Shown: piece after piece, positions 9,601 to 22,600 of the stretch
Position numbering within the stretch: the first letter of the stretch is position 1
How the letters are laid out: each line of letters begins with the position of its first letter
NCBI GenBank assembly: GCA_022828595.1
Contig: JAKGHH010000005.1
Location: forward strand, 23,449,875 to 23,513,874
From: Nelumbo lutea
Lineage: Eukaryota; Streptophyta; Magnoliopsida; Proteales; Nelumbonaceae
DNA length: 64,000 nucleotides
Reading direction: 5' to 3'
Program-made: the position numbers and the translations under genes
The notes under the pieces: model-generated
Seen by the model: the letters and a program-made list of their open reading frames with translations, nothing else
Told to the model about the DNA's origin: nothing
The model's database searches: none

Positions 9601-10824
9601 AAGGAAAATTTTCTGTTTAATGCATATTCAAGCGCATTTTCAACATGGGCCGTGTTGCCATATTGCCATCAACATTGTGGTAGTGTCAACTATCATGCTT
9701 GTTACTTGGTCAATAGTTGTCAATTTCGTGTATTTGGCCATCAGTCAAAGATCTAAAATATTGATAGATACGTTTTTAGGGGTGCGGGTCTTCGGTTCCA
9801 AGGTCCTGGAACTTTTCTTGTCTAGATCGGTTCCAGGGTTTACCCGTGGAACCTGTTCCAACAATAGTTCAAAATTTATATTTGATTAAATTGAATAATA
9901 TAATAATTAAATTATCATAATATATTCATATATAGTTCCAAATTAATCATTATAATTTAAAATTTTTTAATATTACCTTTTATGTTATTTATTACACATT
10001 CAAATATTAAACTGAGAAAAATGATCAAATCAATTGATTCAATGGTCTTTGTAACAATGAATGTTTGGATTCAAAATTTCACATCCATTTTTTTTGGGAT
10101 TTATTTCAAAGGAAAGTTTGGTTTCAAGGCCGTTTCCCAAGTTGAGTAAACCCCTAGACCTTGGAATCTGCTTGGATGGGGTGGGTTCCAAGAATTTGGA
10201 ACTAGATCTTACCCTGAAATAGATCAGCTTGGATTTTTTACCCACGAGAGCTCTATCCACACTTATCCATAAGACATCACAGCTATACATAGGAACATTG
10301 TCTGTTTTTGTAAGCTATTATGCATGGGGAGATGTTCTGGGTGCACGGTTGTAGTATATAGTGGGTAGATGCATTAGAGTTCTTGTGGGAGGAGATCTAA
10401 AGTTGTAATAGATTTTGTAGGTCAACTCAAGGCCAGTTCAAAGTTGGGTCCACTTGATGCAAGTCTGGTTCCTGGTTGATTCTCCAAATTGGTTTGGAAC
10501 TTTGGATAGGATAAATTCCTATATCATGGAACCAGCCTAGGTGAGGGTGGGTTTCAAATTACCAGGCTCTACCTAGTAATAGATTGGATAGGGTTGGTTC
10601 AAAGCCAATTCAATTCAAAGTCGGTTTCATTTTATTCCAAGTGGGACCTACCCATTTTCTAACCTCTACTATGTTGATAGAGAGCCCCATAATTCATATA
10701 ATAATTGGTTAGGACTTGTGAGATGCATATGCTTTGTTGAGAGCAATTGAGGAAGGATCTCTATGAAATTTCCAATTATGCAATGGTCATATAAGTCCAA
10801 TTCAAGTATTATTTTTGGGTTATA
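9601..10824. repeat. Intergenic stretch with dispersed GGTTCCA/TTGGAACC words
   Basis: Between about 9780 and 10640 the words GGTTCCA, TTGGAAC and GGTTTCA recur in both orientations (for example 9795, 9830, 10185, 10565), reminiscent of decayed non-autonomous TIR elements, but no convincing ends were found. No gene is seen. Confidence 0.35.
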
Positions 10825-11056
10825 TTCAAGGTTCTAAGTATCGATACAGGGCGTATCGACCTGTATCAGTGTTTTTTTTTTGTGTTTTATTTATTTATTT
10901 TTTCAAAACCGGTTCAGAGGGATCAGTTTAAGTCATGGCTACCCTCTGAACCATGGCCTGACCTGATACACCCCCTATTGGGGCATATTGGGAAGGCCCC
11001 AATACAATACGTATCCGCCAATATGGGCCAATATGTAACAATATTTTGAACCTGGT
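10825..11056. mobile_element. MITE-like element with AGGTTC termini
   Basis: AGGTTCTAAGTATCGATAC near 10830 and the reverse complement of the right end (AGGTTCAAAATATTGTTAC) agree at 15 of 19 positions. The 230-bp body is built of GTATCGATAC-type and CAATATGGGCC words and can fold back. No clear target duplication was seen. Confidence 0.5.
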
Positions 11057-11499
11057 CTAATTTATCCAATCACAATCCAAGTTGTGCTTTAGTGAGAGTG
11101 GCCAATTTCCTATGCTCTACCTTGTATTTTGGTACTAACAAAAACATCTATAATTTGAAAAATGTGCAAATTTCTCCTTTCTATTAGCTTTTCAATAATA
11201 AAGATGCTGAAATTAACAAAATATCCTTATTGTTGTTACACATTATCATACACAATTTAAATACTCAACTTCACCCTCCACTAATTTATTTTCACTGTCA
11301 ACTCTAAAAGAGTAATTCTCTCTACACCTCTTGGACGAAGGTTAAAAGGCAAAGTGAAGTAAAAAGCGAGTAAATCTTTTTTTAAGGTATTTCAGTAAAT
11401 TTACATCTAAATGATGAAGTTCGTTAAGATAAATTTGATAGTTTTAAAAAGTCAATGCATTACATCGGCATTTGATGGAGAGAAATAATTGTGATGGAG
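11057..11499. other. Intergenic, nothing recognised
   Basis: AT-rich sequence without a long frame or repeat. Confidence 0.5.
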
Positions 11500-11833
11500 T
11501 TCTTGTTTCAATTTCTGAAATGGACTCATGACATGGATAAGGGTTGGGGGCTATCTGTTGTTCCCATTTGGACTTCTTTGCCACAGCTCTAGCTTAACCA
11601 TTATAATCGCAGATAGTGGGACGTGTTCTAAAGGTGGATTAGGCTACTACTATAGTGAAGTTAATGAGAACTATGGCTGCAAGAGTTTGCGTAGAAATCT
11701 TATCAAACAAAACCTTTCTAGGATTTGGGTTGGTCTAGGGAAGGAAGGATTTTGGCAGAGAGTCTACCAGAACATTCCCCTATATTGCTCTTTTTGTTAT
11801 AAACATGGTCATTTTGAGTCCGATTGTAAATAA
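11500..11833 (+). pseudogene. L1-type LINE ORF1 (DUF4283/zinc knuckle) remnant
   Basis: One frame reads LKWTHDMDKG then LSVVPIWTSLPQL, then a shifted frame reads RIWVGLGKEGFWQRVYQNIPLYCSFCYKHGHFESDCK. The last part holds a complete CCHC knuckle (C-X2-C-X4-H-X4-C). This order is that of the DUF4283-zf-CCHC_4 proteins encoded by ORF1 of plant L1 elements, which bind RNA. One frameshift and a stop (about 11597) break it. No reverse transcriptase follows. Confidence 0.75.
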
Positions 11834-11983
11834 GAGGGAAGAGAAAAGTGGTTATTGAGGAAAAATAAGAGAAAAAAACCATAATTTCCAAAGAGAAAAT
11901 CTCCTAGTTATCAAGCAAGTCTTTTAGACTACAAGTAGGATGGTTAACTTAAAAACCAAAGACGAAGAACATAATGGCATTCC

Positions 11984-12326
11984 CAGGAGTGAACATGAAA
12001 AACCAAAAAACTGAATCAAACCGACAGACCAAACAAAAAATTCCGGTTATCTATATATTATAAATGATCATGTATATGCATTATATATATATATAATATT
12101 ATTTATTATTTATAATATAATATTATATATTTCTAGTTATTTATTATATCTTTATACATTTATTTGTAATTTATATCATAAAAAAAATTGCTGAACCAAA
12201 TTGGTGGTTAAACGAATTGATCAACTGATTAACCAATTTACTTCAGTTTAGTTTCAGTTACCGGTTTTCTAAAAATCATTACTTTGAAAAATAGGCCCAT
12301 GGTAACCAAACCGTGAGCACCCCTAA
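11984..12326. mobile_element. AT-rich MITE-like element with CAGGAGTG/CACCCCTA ends
   Basis: The left end AGGAGTGAACATG pairs imperfectly with the right end CGTGAGCACCCCTAA. Both sides carry subterminal AACCAAA/TTTGGTT and CCGGTT words and the centre is a TATA-rich core (12060-12180). The layout fits hAT-type MITEs common in plants, but the 8-bp duplication is not visible. Confidence 0.5.
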
Positions 12327-12684
12327 CTCCCAAGCCAGTATTTAAGGGCATGAATCACGAGGTATAACTCTCTTCTTTTCGACTCTTCAAACACATTGGG
12401 CCTCTTGCTTTTGCTTTATTTCTATTCAACAATGTCTGGCTAAGACCAACTCGTCCCAAGTAGCTCAGCCTAGCCAACCCCTTTACCTCTTACTAACTTG
12501 AGCGTCAGAGTGCCTCTCCTCAGGATCCTCCTTAGGGCCTCTAACCTTGCTTCTTCACAGGTTGCTCGTTATCCATTAGTTTGTCTTGCTCTCCTTTAGC
12601 TTGACACACCTCCTCTAGCTTGGCTAATCCAACTCAGCAAGATTAATTTATTGCTCATCCACATCAGTCCTGATAGCATTAGAT
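12327..12684 (+). mobile_element. 3' part of the 5' LTR of a Tat-type gypsy element
   Basis: The segment ends just before a gypsy primer-binding site and contains TAACTTGAGCGTCAGAGTGCC, a phrase shared by Tat/Retand-type LTRs close to their 3' end. The 5' limit is unclear because a MITE-like element abuts it. Confidence 0.55.
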
Positions 12685-12702
12685 TGGCATCGTTTGTGGG
12701 AA
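12685..12702 (+). promoter_or_regulatory. Primer-binding site of the Tat-type gypsy element
   Basis: TGGCATCGTTTGTGGGAA resembles the TGGCGCCGTCTGTGGGAA site found in Tat/Retand elements, with a CG to AT change. It marks the LTR/internal border. Confidence 0.7.
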
Positions 12703-13208
12703 CCAGAATAAAAAGCCTTCAATTTCTCCCTCTCTCTCACACACTAATGACCATGCCTCCTAAGAACACTCCTGACTGCTATGGCATTCACTCCCTAACT
12801 AGGGTATCTCACTCTAGACAGATCTCACTCTCTTGCACTTCCTATAGTAGTTCTCCGGAACAGGGTGCTCCCTCAAGATGTTCCTCTTGCCAAGGACCCC
12901 AAAGGGCACCTAGAAGACCTTGTAGGAGTGCGAGCGATGCCCTTTGCCTCAGAAGTCTGGCTCCAATACTTGGAACTGAGCCTAGAACACTCACTCTAGA
13001 ACCCACAATCTGGTTAAGGAGCATCTAGGACCCCATGTACAACAATGGCAACTGCATCAACAATGCTCACATGCTGACACAAGCTTGGTGAGAGATTGGA
13101 ATGCCTCATAGAAGCTAGTTAAGTGGGTTGATATCAACAACCAGATCTAAGACATGTGTGAGTAGTTGAATGAGCTCAAAAGGAGCCACTTTGACCGTCA
13201 CATATAGT
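12703..13208 (+). pseudogene. Tat-type gypsy gag N-terminal remnant
   Basis: An ATG at 12750 (MPPKNTPDCYG...) opens a frame to 13026 rich in Ser, Pro and Arg without a recognisable domain. Its position right after the primer-binding site is that of gag. Low-similarity text follows to 13208 (ELKRSH-like), where copia leader DNA interrupts. The capsid part and zinc knuckle are missing. The call rests on position. Confidence 0.4.
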
Positions 13209-14575
13209 GACAACCTAAATTGATTCATGTTTACTACATAGATATGGCTTTTAATCTATGTTCCATTTTCATTTGTTAATCTTTGAGATTTCCCTCCTAT
13301 CTTAGTGACAGAGACTGTGAAGTATGTCTCTAGAAATGTGGAAAATCACATAAAGTGCATGGAGCCAACTATTTTAGCTGCATAACCCCACCACCTTCTA
13401 TGAATGATCATATCCACTCATCTTATAAACTTTCCCTTTGGCCTCTACCAGACAATGTTCATTGCCATTTTAGGTTAAAACTTTTTATCCAGTAAGTGTT
13501 TACCCATCATATTCGTGAACGCTAAGGTGCTGTGAGAGAGTCTTCCATTTTACGATAGGCCCCTCCCACATCGGTTTATGACGCCCCTATCATCTTATGA
13601 AACAATCCAACAGATCCAACAACAAATGGATAACCCAATTTTATTGTGCATCTCCTCAATATTGAAGGACCCATCTTCATGCTAATGATGGAAGGCCTTT
13701 AGAGAGTTCATTATATGAATCTCCCTATCACATGCACTTATATTTTACTGAAGCGAATGAAATATTATGCCCTAGTTCTGATTTAGGTCAAACCAAAGTG
13801 GCATCCACTGACTTTTTCAAAGTCAAATTTAGATGGGCCCTAAACGGGTTAGGGTTTCGCACGGTTCCTCTTGGGGAGGAAGCTAATGTGGGGCCCATCA
13901 AGCAAGGAGATCATCCAATGATCTTATGGACACCAAGGCAATGATGTGCAATTAGCCATGGTGTGCAAAAGAGCCACTATCGAATTAACATGGGCCAAGT
14001 GCTTATGGCCCATGTACATAGCACATCACACATCACACATCATACATCATATGCAAGTAATAAAATCACAATTGATCCAATCAATTTAATCATCTATAAA
14101 ACCCTAAAATAGTTAGGTTAAATTAGTATCAGCCCATTAGAGCCCATAACATTACCATATAACATTACCTAGGTACATGGGCTGAACTGCAAAAAGCAGT
14201 TCGACCCATACAACTGAATCAGGGCTGATGCAGTTTTAACTTAAAATACTGGATTTTACAAGTTGGGCCGAAGTAAAACTAGAAGTGGACCATCAACCCT
14301 CTGGCCAAAATCGAATTGGGTCAGAAAAACCAACCCCATCGAACCAATAATTCGGTCCAACCTATTTGGACCAAATCTGGTACAAATCAGCCCAAGTATT
14401 GGTGTCTAGTTCAAGATTTAATTCAATAATAATGATCTAAAAAATAAATTAAATCAAGATAATCATAATCATCAAGAAAATGAAATTAGAGGGCTGCACT
14501 GTGATAATCTTAAATATCCTACAAACCTGCAAAGGAAAAATTAATCGTAGATCATAGAATCAAAATATGCCAAAT
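13209..14575 (-). mobile_element. Copia leader fragment, minus strand, no gag or LTR
   Basis: Starting with ACAACCTAAATTGATTCATG, this segment matches the long untranslated leader seen in minus orientation at 42847-44150 and in plus orientation at 50650-51830 and 59800-61060. It begins about 25 bp from where gag should start and breaks off near 14575, before the primer-binding site and LTR. It splits the Tat-type element between gag and pol. It includes the leader hairpin at 13808-13826 with one mismatched pair. Confidence 0.8.
13808..13826 (-). promoter_or_regulatory. Copia leader hairpin, copy 1 (decayed)
   Basis: CTGACTTT TTC AAAGTCAA: an 8-bp stem with a 3-base loop and one closing mismatch. 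Same position as the hairpins at 43442, 51211 and 60434. Confidence 0.5.
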
Positions 14576-15184
14576 CACAAAAATTTACAAATTATTAACT
14601 AATATTTTAATTTACATTAATAAATAATAACAACATATTTATTATTTACAAAGTATTGAAGAATATAATATTAAATTGAATCAATCAAATCCACTAATCT
14701 ACTTTTATTTCAAAAAAATGTTTTATCATTTCATAAAAATTATAGAAATAGAATATTAATAATGGAATAATTATTTCAGTAGTTAAGTTAATATTATATT
14801 TTTGCAAATTATTAATTCATATTTTAATTTGTACTTGAGAATTTAATATTTTGTTAATGTTAAAAAATTAAAATAGTAAAATAAAAAATATTTGATATAA
14901 TAATTAAAATATAATAGGTTCACATGTTTAATGTCTTGGACTCTTTATTTCTTTATATGTATCATTAAAAAATACATTTTCTATGCATTATATACTATTT
15001 GTGACTATTTTGATTTTAAATTTTGTGTCATTAATGTGTTTATTGAACTTGTATGTATTTCCCTAACGTGTCTATGCATTTCCATATTTTTGGACTGCAT
15101 CCATGTGTTTCCAAAGTATATCCGTATCTGTATCTGTATCCAAATTGTTCGATACAATACTCAATACTGATACTGTAATCCTTG
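14576..15184. other. Very AT-rich filler between copia leader and gypsy pol
   Basis: No coding potential. Two similar words (AAATTATTAACTAATATTTTAATTTACA-like at about 14587 and again at about 14806) form a diverged direct repeat. The right edge (15119-15175) has GTATCTGTATC and GATACAATACTCAATACTG words typical of MITE ends, so a MITE border at about 15175 is possible. Confidence 0.4.
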
Positions 15185-18120
15185 CCTTGATCTCAACGTA
15201 TCACATGGTGATCAAGTTCTCCACCAACCATAGTACCAACGTAGCCCAAGGAGATAAGAGCATTGCTTGGTAGTGCTATGTTGCAACCCTAAAAGGAAAA
15301 GTCGTCTCCTGATAAACTCTTGTTGTTGATGGCTAAGACCGTTTAGCACGACCTCTACACCAAGTGTAGTTAGCCCGTTTAGGGTTTAACTTAGTGAACA
15401 TGTTAGGAATCAACCCCTAGGTCATAACCCACCAACTTAGCACCGACTCACGCTTTCAACCTGTGTGGTAGAAGAAGAGAAGCTTCACACTGGTGCGGTG
15501 GCAAATAATAAATGAGGTCAACAAACTCCTTACCATGGACTTTATCATAGAAGTAGCCTACCCAAATTGGTTAGTGAATGTGGTGATGGTGAAGAAGGCT
15601 AACAAGAAGTGGGGAAATCTTCATTGACTTTAACAGCCTCAACAAGGCTTGCCCTAACCATAGCTTCCCTCTTCCAAGGACAGATTAGTTTGTTGATGCC
15701 ACTGTAGTCAATAAACTACTCACCATTATGAATGCCTTTTCGAGCTAGTACTAGATCCAGATACATCCCAATGACCATGAGAAGACTACCTTAAATCAAT
15801 GACATGTGGGTGAAAAGTTTGATGGCTAAGCAGCACCTAGCTATCCTTGAGGAGGTTTTTAGTCTTCTCCAATAGTACTGGATGAAACTAAATCTGACCA
15901 AGTATGCATCTAACGTTAGCTCAGGTAAATTCTTGGTGTTCATGGTGAAGAGTGATTGAGGCTGACCTAGAAAAATCTGAGTTGTCCTGAATGTGCCTTC
16001 ACCTTGGATTCATAAGGATGTACATCACCTCATAGGTTGGATTGCCACACTCAACAACTTTATGTTCAAATCTGCGATTAGTGCCTTCCATTTTTTAAGG
16101 CATTCAAGAAAGTGAAAGATTTCAAATGGATAGAAGAGTGCATGCAAGCTTTTCGACAATTAAAGCAATACCTAAGCTCATCACCCCTGTTAACAAAGTT
16201 GAGTCTTGGAGATTAGTTGTTATTATACCTCTCACCTGGTGATAAAGTGGTCAGTTTGGTCCTTGTAAATGAAGAAGACGATACACAAAGGTTGATTTAC
16301 AACACCATCAAAGTGCTTATTGATGCATAGACCTGATATCTGAACTTGGAGAAAGTTTTCATGGCCTTAGTGATTGATACCCACGTCCTCCCTAAATCAT
16401 CTCTTCAAGCAAGTGTTGTAGAAGCCAGAGAAACTTTGGGGTGCTTAATAAGGTGGAGCATTGAGCTCAGCGAATTTGACCTCGAATGTGCACCTTAGCC
16501 CACCACAGAGGCTTAGATTTTGGCTGACTTCATTGCGGAGTGTACTTTCTTCGTCTCAAATCCAACTAAGGAATCATCGACTTAGACTCTGCCTAGCTCA
16601 AGAAATTGGTGCAAAGCACATAAGATCCTTCAATGACTCCCAACTCGTGGTGAACCAAGTTAGTGGTAAATTTGAAGCTTGAAATCCCACTATGCATAGT
16701 TATCTAAAGAAGGTCCAAGAGGTCACTACCCTATTTGAGCACTTCTCTATACAGTAGATACCCTGGACCAAGAACATTCAAGCCAATGCCTTGTCCAATC
16801 TAGCCAGCTTGTTGTGAGCCGACCTTGGAGGGATAGTCTAGGTTGACACTCTAGCTCATACAAGCATTGTCGAGGTGACCCTGATGACCTTCCCAAATCA
16901 GTCCCAACCATCATGGAAGGATCCCATGTTCTACTACCTCCAAAATGACACTCTTCCAGAAGATCGAGCTGAAGCCAAAAATGTGATACATCAAGCAATT
17001 CAGCATTGCTATCATTAGAGGGAATCTATATCAGAGTTCACACATTATTGTACTTGAGTGCCTTGCCCTCGATGAAGCTGATTATGTGCATTGGGAAATA
17101 CACGAAGGAATATGCGGTAAACACCCCAGAGCCTAGACTCTTGCCTATAAAGCTCTTCAACAAGGATACTTCTGGCTGATGATGAAGAAAGATGTTGCAA
17201 ATCTAGCAAAAAAATGTAACCGCTATCAACAATACTCCAACTTGCTCCATCTGGTTGCGGTCCCCTTGACGCTGATTAGTAGTCCTTGGACTTTTGCCTA
17301 GTAGGGAATGGACATCCTCAATGCCTTTTCCCTTGTAGTTGGTTAAAAGAAATTTCTCCTCATTGTTATTGGCTGCTTTAAGAAGTGGGTTGAGGTCAAG
17401 CCCTTTGCATGAATAACAACCCATAATGCCCAAGGTTTCTTATAAAGATGCATCATCTACCACCATGACATCCCTCAGGTACTGATTATAGATAATGATA
17501 CCCAATTCACCAATAGAAAGTTCAAAGAGTATTGTACCAAGCTCAACATTGACCATACCACTACAATTCACTATCCATAGAGTAATGGCTAGACCGAGGT
17601 TACTAACCACCACAATTTGCTACACGACCTAATGACACGCTTGGACCAAGCCAAGGGCTGAATTTTAGAGCTATCTAGTATTCTATGGGCATATTGAACC
17701 ACTCCGAGGACAACAACCGGGGATTATCCTTTCAGCTCAATCTTTAGAGCCAAAGAAATTATTCTAGTAGAGATTGGATCTACCAAGGTCTAGAGAGAGT
17801 TCTATAATGAGACCACCAACAATGAAGACCTTCAAGCCAAACTCGATCTTCTAGAAGAAGCTAGGGACCGAGCCCAAGTTAGAATGGCCACTTGCCACCA
17901 AAGGATGGCCAAGTATTATGATGCTTGGGTCCATCGTAAATAATTCAAGAAAGAAACCTCGTCCATTGGAAAGTTATCATACTTGAACTTGGTATCGGCA
18001 AGCTCGGATTGAGTTGTGAAGTATCACACACAATCAACAAAGTGTTCAGGTTGAACTCCTACTAATTAGAAGATCTAGATAGCAAGCCTATACCTCAAAG
18101 TTGAAACATTGCTTACCTAA
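15185..18120 (+). pseudogene. Tat-type Ty3/gypsy pol: RT, RNase H, integrase, heavily decayed
   Basis: Reading across frames gives the family order. RT: KFSTNHSTNVAQGDK, then EVAYPNWLVNVVMVKKANKKW, then VKSLMAKQHLA and SSGKFLVFMVKS. RNase H: FKWIEECMQAFRQLKQYLSS, YLNLEKVFMALV, RWSIELSEFDLECAP, ILADFIAECTF, and a second RNase H-like stretch GAKHIRSFNDSQLVVNQVSG ending NIQANALSNLASLL. Integrase: VHWEIHEGICGKH with the second Cys of the zinc module changed (CNRYQQ), MDILNAF, IIDNDTQFTNRKFKEYC and TEVTN for the D-D-E triad, then LQAKLDLLEEARDRAQVRM. Two RNase H-like modules in a row are typical of Tat elements. There are many stops, and the YVDD motif is not readable. Confidence 0.85.
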
Positions 18121-18896
18121 GAATGTATTATCAATGAATAATGTTAAGCAAAACGATGACTAAAGCTCAACTAACCTGGTGCAATGGAGAATTGAGCTGG
18201 CTGAAAACCATGGCCCACCCATCAAGGAACCTCCCACATGCTCATGTATGACCAAGCTCAATTGAGCTCCCTCACTTGAGACTAAATCTGTGATTAGAGT
18301 TTAGAAGTTCTATGGCCATATTAATTTGAATGACATCCAGGCAATAATAGAGACCTTGGCACAATGCCTTAGCTATGTATTAAGTAAAAGGCCTCAGTTT
18401 CGTAAAACTCGAGGCCACGCCATGCATAAGTAAATACAATAAGAAATTCAAAGTTATAGATTTATATGAAAAAATTATTTTCATTGTAATGAGTCTTTTA
18501 CATCGATTTCTACTTGACTGAGTTGAGCTCAACAACTTCAAAAAAAGGGGGAAGAAAAAAACAGAGAACAAGAAGAAGAAAAATGAGATGCGATCTATGG
18601 TTCGCTGAAGGATTGTTAGTGTCTGCCCTCTTTCCCTCCCTAGCCTGCCTAGTAATTTCTCCCTCCTTGACCTTACTGTGATTGGTTAAGGGGTAGAAAG
18701 TTCATAACCACCTCGGCCACGTCTAGGAACATCTTGTTCACCTTCTTCTAGCAACGCTTGAGGCCGAATATGTAAGAGTCGATGGGAAAATCATCCACTC
18801 CTACTAATACTATTTTGAGGTGTGGAACTCCTCCACAACATGGACCATCACCTCTACACCTGCATAGATTTTCACCTCGGATGCTGCAAAAACCTC
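18121..18896 (-). pseudogene. Tat-type gypsy 3' region with remnant of an antisense extra ORF
   Basis: Downstream of integrase the minus strand reads EVFAASEVKIYAGVEVMVHVVEEFHTSK and, after a shift, FPIDSYIFGLKRC and KKVNKMFLDVAEVV (18590-18896). Together with 24146-24330 this resembles the C-terminal part of the antisense extra ORF known between integrase and 3' LTR in Tat/Retand elements. The rest (18121-18590) is noncoding. The 3' LTR of the element was not recognised. Confidence 0.5.
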
Positions 18897-19666
18897 TGAA
18901 GGGATGAGAGATCCATCATATGGATGGCCGAACCCTACAGGAAGGTAGGGCGAAATTTCAAAAATTTCTCTCTCTCCCATGTGGGAATCGCATTCTCTGT
19001 TTTAGAAAGACTGCATTTTTCAATGATCAATCTTGAACCAAGAACCGAACTAGATCTGAACCAAAATAGTAGGGGAGGGATATACCTGATACGAAGATGC
19101 AATATCTCCCAACGAAGTTGTTCACGCCCAAAGAAAGACTCCAAAGACTGCTCCCACTGAAGATGATACAGCGAATGGTGGAGCAGAATCAGCAGGGTCC
19201 GTCCAACAAACTGAATTCTTCAGCAAGACTTCGATGAAGGCAATGAGCACGACTCCTGATCAGCCTTTCTCCAAAGACTGATATCAAGACACATCTTGAT
19301 CGCTCCTACAAAGGAAGGAGATCGAACTGGCAGTATGGTGGCAACTAGAGGAAACACAGGGAGAAGATGGCACAGTCACACTGTTGCTGTCTACTCTCTG
19401 GGTTCTCTGAGATCTGATCTCTAAGAAGCTTGGGATGCTCAGGATGAACTGAATGGTTTGCCCCCTCCTCCTTTTATATCCTTAAAGAGAGCTCCTAATC
19501 TCATTAGGAGTTTCCTAATCCAAATCTGTATTTGGATTAGGAGTTCTCTTTAAGAGATAAGGATAATCCCTTATCTTATCTACGGAATAGATCAACTCTC
19601 TCCTAATCTCATTAGGAGGTTTCCAGATATGAATTCAGATCTGGACTCTCTGAGTGGATAGGGTAA

Positions 19667-22600
19667 TGTTAGACAGTTTTGTATGCCCTTAGCTTCAATC
19701 AAGATGATGTACTTTATGAGTTTATTGTAAATGAATAAAAGTGCATATTTGATTCATGTTCCCTTGGTATGTTTCTGTGTAATAATCTTAAATTGGACAC
19801 TTAATGAGACTCGTGTTAGTTTAGAATGATCACAGCCAGTGGGTCGGTCTGGGGAGACCTATCTTGACAAGGCTGACACTGTGGTGCTACCAACTCAGTT
19901 GGGGTGGCTTGTCTCAGCTTCCGGGGTGAGACCCTAGGCACATATAGTGTAGTATTAATTGAATCTTTGAACTGGACCAGATTTCCAGTATTGCCCTGGA
20001 CCTTGGAGATTGATGGGCAAAATTGAAAAGTTACACTCTGTCCATAACAGAGTATTCGGCCAGGCCTTATAACAAAGGCTGGGCTGAACCCATGTGGCTG
20101 ATGTGTAGATCAATGTTAGGGTCCCACGCCATACAAGGAAGCCCAACTGGGTAGTAGTTTGGAAGGCTAAGTGAATACATAACCTTAAAGCCCATTTCGA
20201 ACTGTGCTGATTTGATTAGTCATTTAAAGAGGCAAATTCTGAGATGGATTAGCTGATAGGATTGGGCCCAGACCCTATCCACTTAGAGAGTCCAAGATCT
20301 AAGATTTAGATCTAGAAGCCTCCTAATTAAATCAGGAGATGGCTGATCTAATCTGCAGATAAGATAGAGGTTATCCCTTATCACTTAAAGGGACTTCTAA
20401 TCCAAATTTGATTTGGATCAGAAACTCCTAATGGGATTAGGAGCTGATCCCTTTAAGTCTAAAAAAGGATGAGGGGGCGGAAGCCTTTAAACATGCAACA
20501 CACAATTCCTATCTTCAGAGCTGAAATTACAAGAAGAGAGAATTTTGCACCCTGCAAATACTCTCTTGCCACCTCCCTCCTGTAGCCGCCGCCTCTAGTA
20601 GTTCGATCTCCTCCTCTCTACAAGAGTGGTCAAGATTGGATCTTGATATCAATCTTTTGGGGAAAAGATCGATTGGAGCTGTATTCACAAGCCATCCAGT
20701 TGATGAAGGGTTGAGAGATCCATCACATGGACGCCCAAAGATTGCGGAATAAGGGGCGAATTTCAAAAAATTTTCTCTCCCTTCAACTGGGAATCACATT
20801 CCCTATTTAGAAAATCATATTTTCAAGGATAAATCATGAACCTTAAACAGAACCAGATCTGAACCAAAAGGAATGGGAGAGAATGTTACCTGATACGGAG
20901 AAGCAATATCTACCAACGAAGGTGTTCACGCCCAAGGAAGGATCCAAAGACTGCTCCCACTGAGGATGGCGCAGTGCAGGATGGAGCAGAATCAACAGTG
21001 TTCTTCCCCAAGAACTCTGTCCTTCGCAAGAAACAACAGGATGGAACGTGAGCACAACTTCCTTTTCAATCCTTTCTCAAAGAATTGATGTCAAGATCCA
21101 ATCTTGACTTCTCCCACAGTTGGAGATCGAATTGGGAAATAGGGCGGCAAGAGCAGGGAGGCAGCAAGAGAGTATTCGCAGGGTGCAGAATTCTCTCTTC
21201 TTGATTTCAGCATTAAAGAGGATCTGATGTGTTTCTTGGTCTCTCTCTCTAGGTTGCCGCCCCCTCCTTCCTTTTGTTAACTTGAAAAGATCAGCTCCTA
21301 ATCCCATTAGGAGGTGCTTATCCAAATCATATTTGGATCAGCCATCTCTTCTAATGATAAGGATAAACCCTTATCTTATCTACAGATTAGATTAGCTTTA
21401 TCCTAATTTTATTAGGAGGTTTATAGAACTGAATCACATTCAGATCTGGACTCTCTGAGTGGATAGGATTAAGACCCTATCCTAACTGCTAATCCATCTC
21501 AGAATTCGCCCCTTTAATTAACTAAATTAATAGCCCAGTTCGAAATGGGCTTTAGGCCCATTAAGCTTTTGTGCTCACTTAACCTTCCTAACTGCTGCCC
21601 AGTTGGGCTTCCTTGTATGGCGTGGGACCCTAGCATTGATCTACACATCAGCCACATGGGTTCGGCCCAGCCTTTGTTACAAGGCCTGGTCGAATACACT
21701 GTTAAAGACAGTGCACCCCCTGAAACCCATCAAATGGGCTCTATGGGCCCAACACTTACCCTAAGTGGTCCCTGGGCCAAGCCACCTTGTAACACCCAGG
21801 GACTGTGGGCAGATGCAAGATTAGCCCATCAGGTATTATCCTCAATGGTCTTACACTTAACCTCTCAGCCCATAATGATCATACACTACCCGACAAGAGA
21901 GGACCTCTCCCTCGGCTGCAAGGAACAGTGTTGCACTCTCCACTTATATGGATCCCGGGAATTAAAACCCTTTTGCAAACATTTTAGAAACCATAATATA
22001 TATACTTTTATATCTCATATAAAATATATTTTGCAAAACAAATTTCAATGGTTGAAATCGGCTGCCGGCAGTCTTGGTTTCCAACAGTGAGAGTGCATCC
22101 CCGATCATTACCTTTGTCCGACAAAGGGGCTGATCCTGTCACTATGATCACCCACTCACATGAATTCTCGGATTGTCCCAACATACCTAGGTTTTGACCC
22201 CCGCTAAGGATCTCACTGATTAGTACATCAAAGATAGCCTGATCCAATACCTAGTGCAGTATCATAATCGAGTCTAGGGGTCGGGTGTAACTTTCCAGTT
22301 TTGCCCATCAATCTCCAAGGTCCAGGGCAATACTAGAAATCTGGTCCAGTTCAAAGATTCAATTAATCCCACACTGTATGTGCCTAGGGTCTCACCCCGG
22401 TAGCTGAGACAAGCCTCCCCAACCGACTTGGTGGCACCACAGTGTCAGCCTTGTCAGGATAGGTCTCCTTAGACCGACCCACTGGCTGTGAACATTCAGA
22501 ACTAACACGAGTCTCAATAAGTGTCCAGTTTAAGGGTAATACACAGAAACATACCAAGGGAACATGAATCAAATATGTACTTTTATTCATTTACAATAAA

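Noticed and set aside
21545..22090. 181-codon open frame within a solo LTR
   Set aside because: It runs antisense through LTR sequence, changes frame in other copies, and has no domain. It is a by-product of LTR composition.
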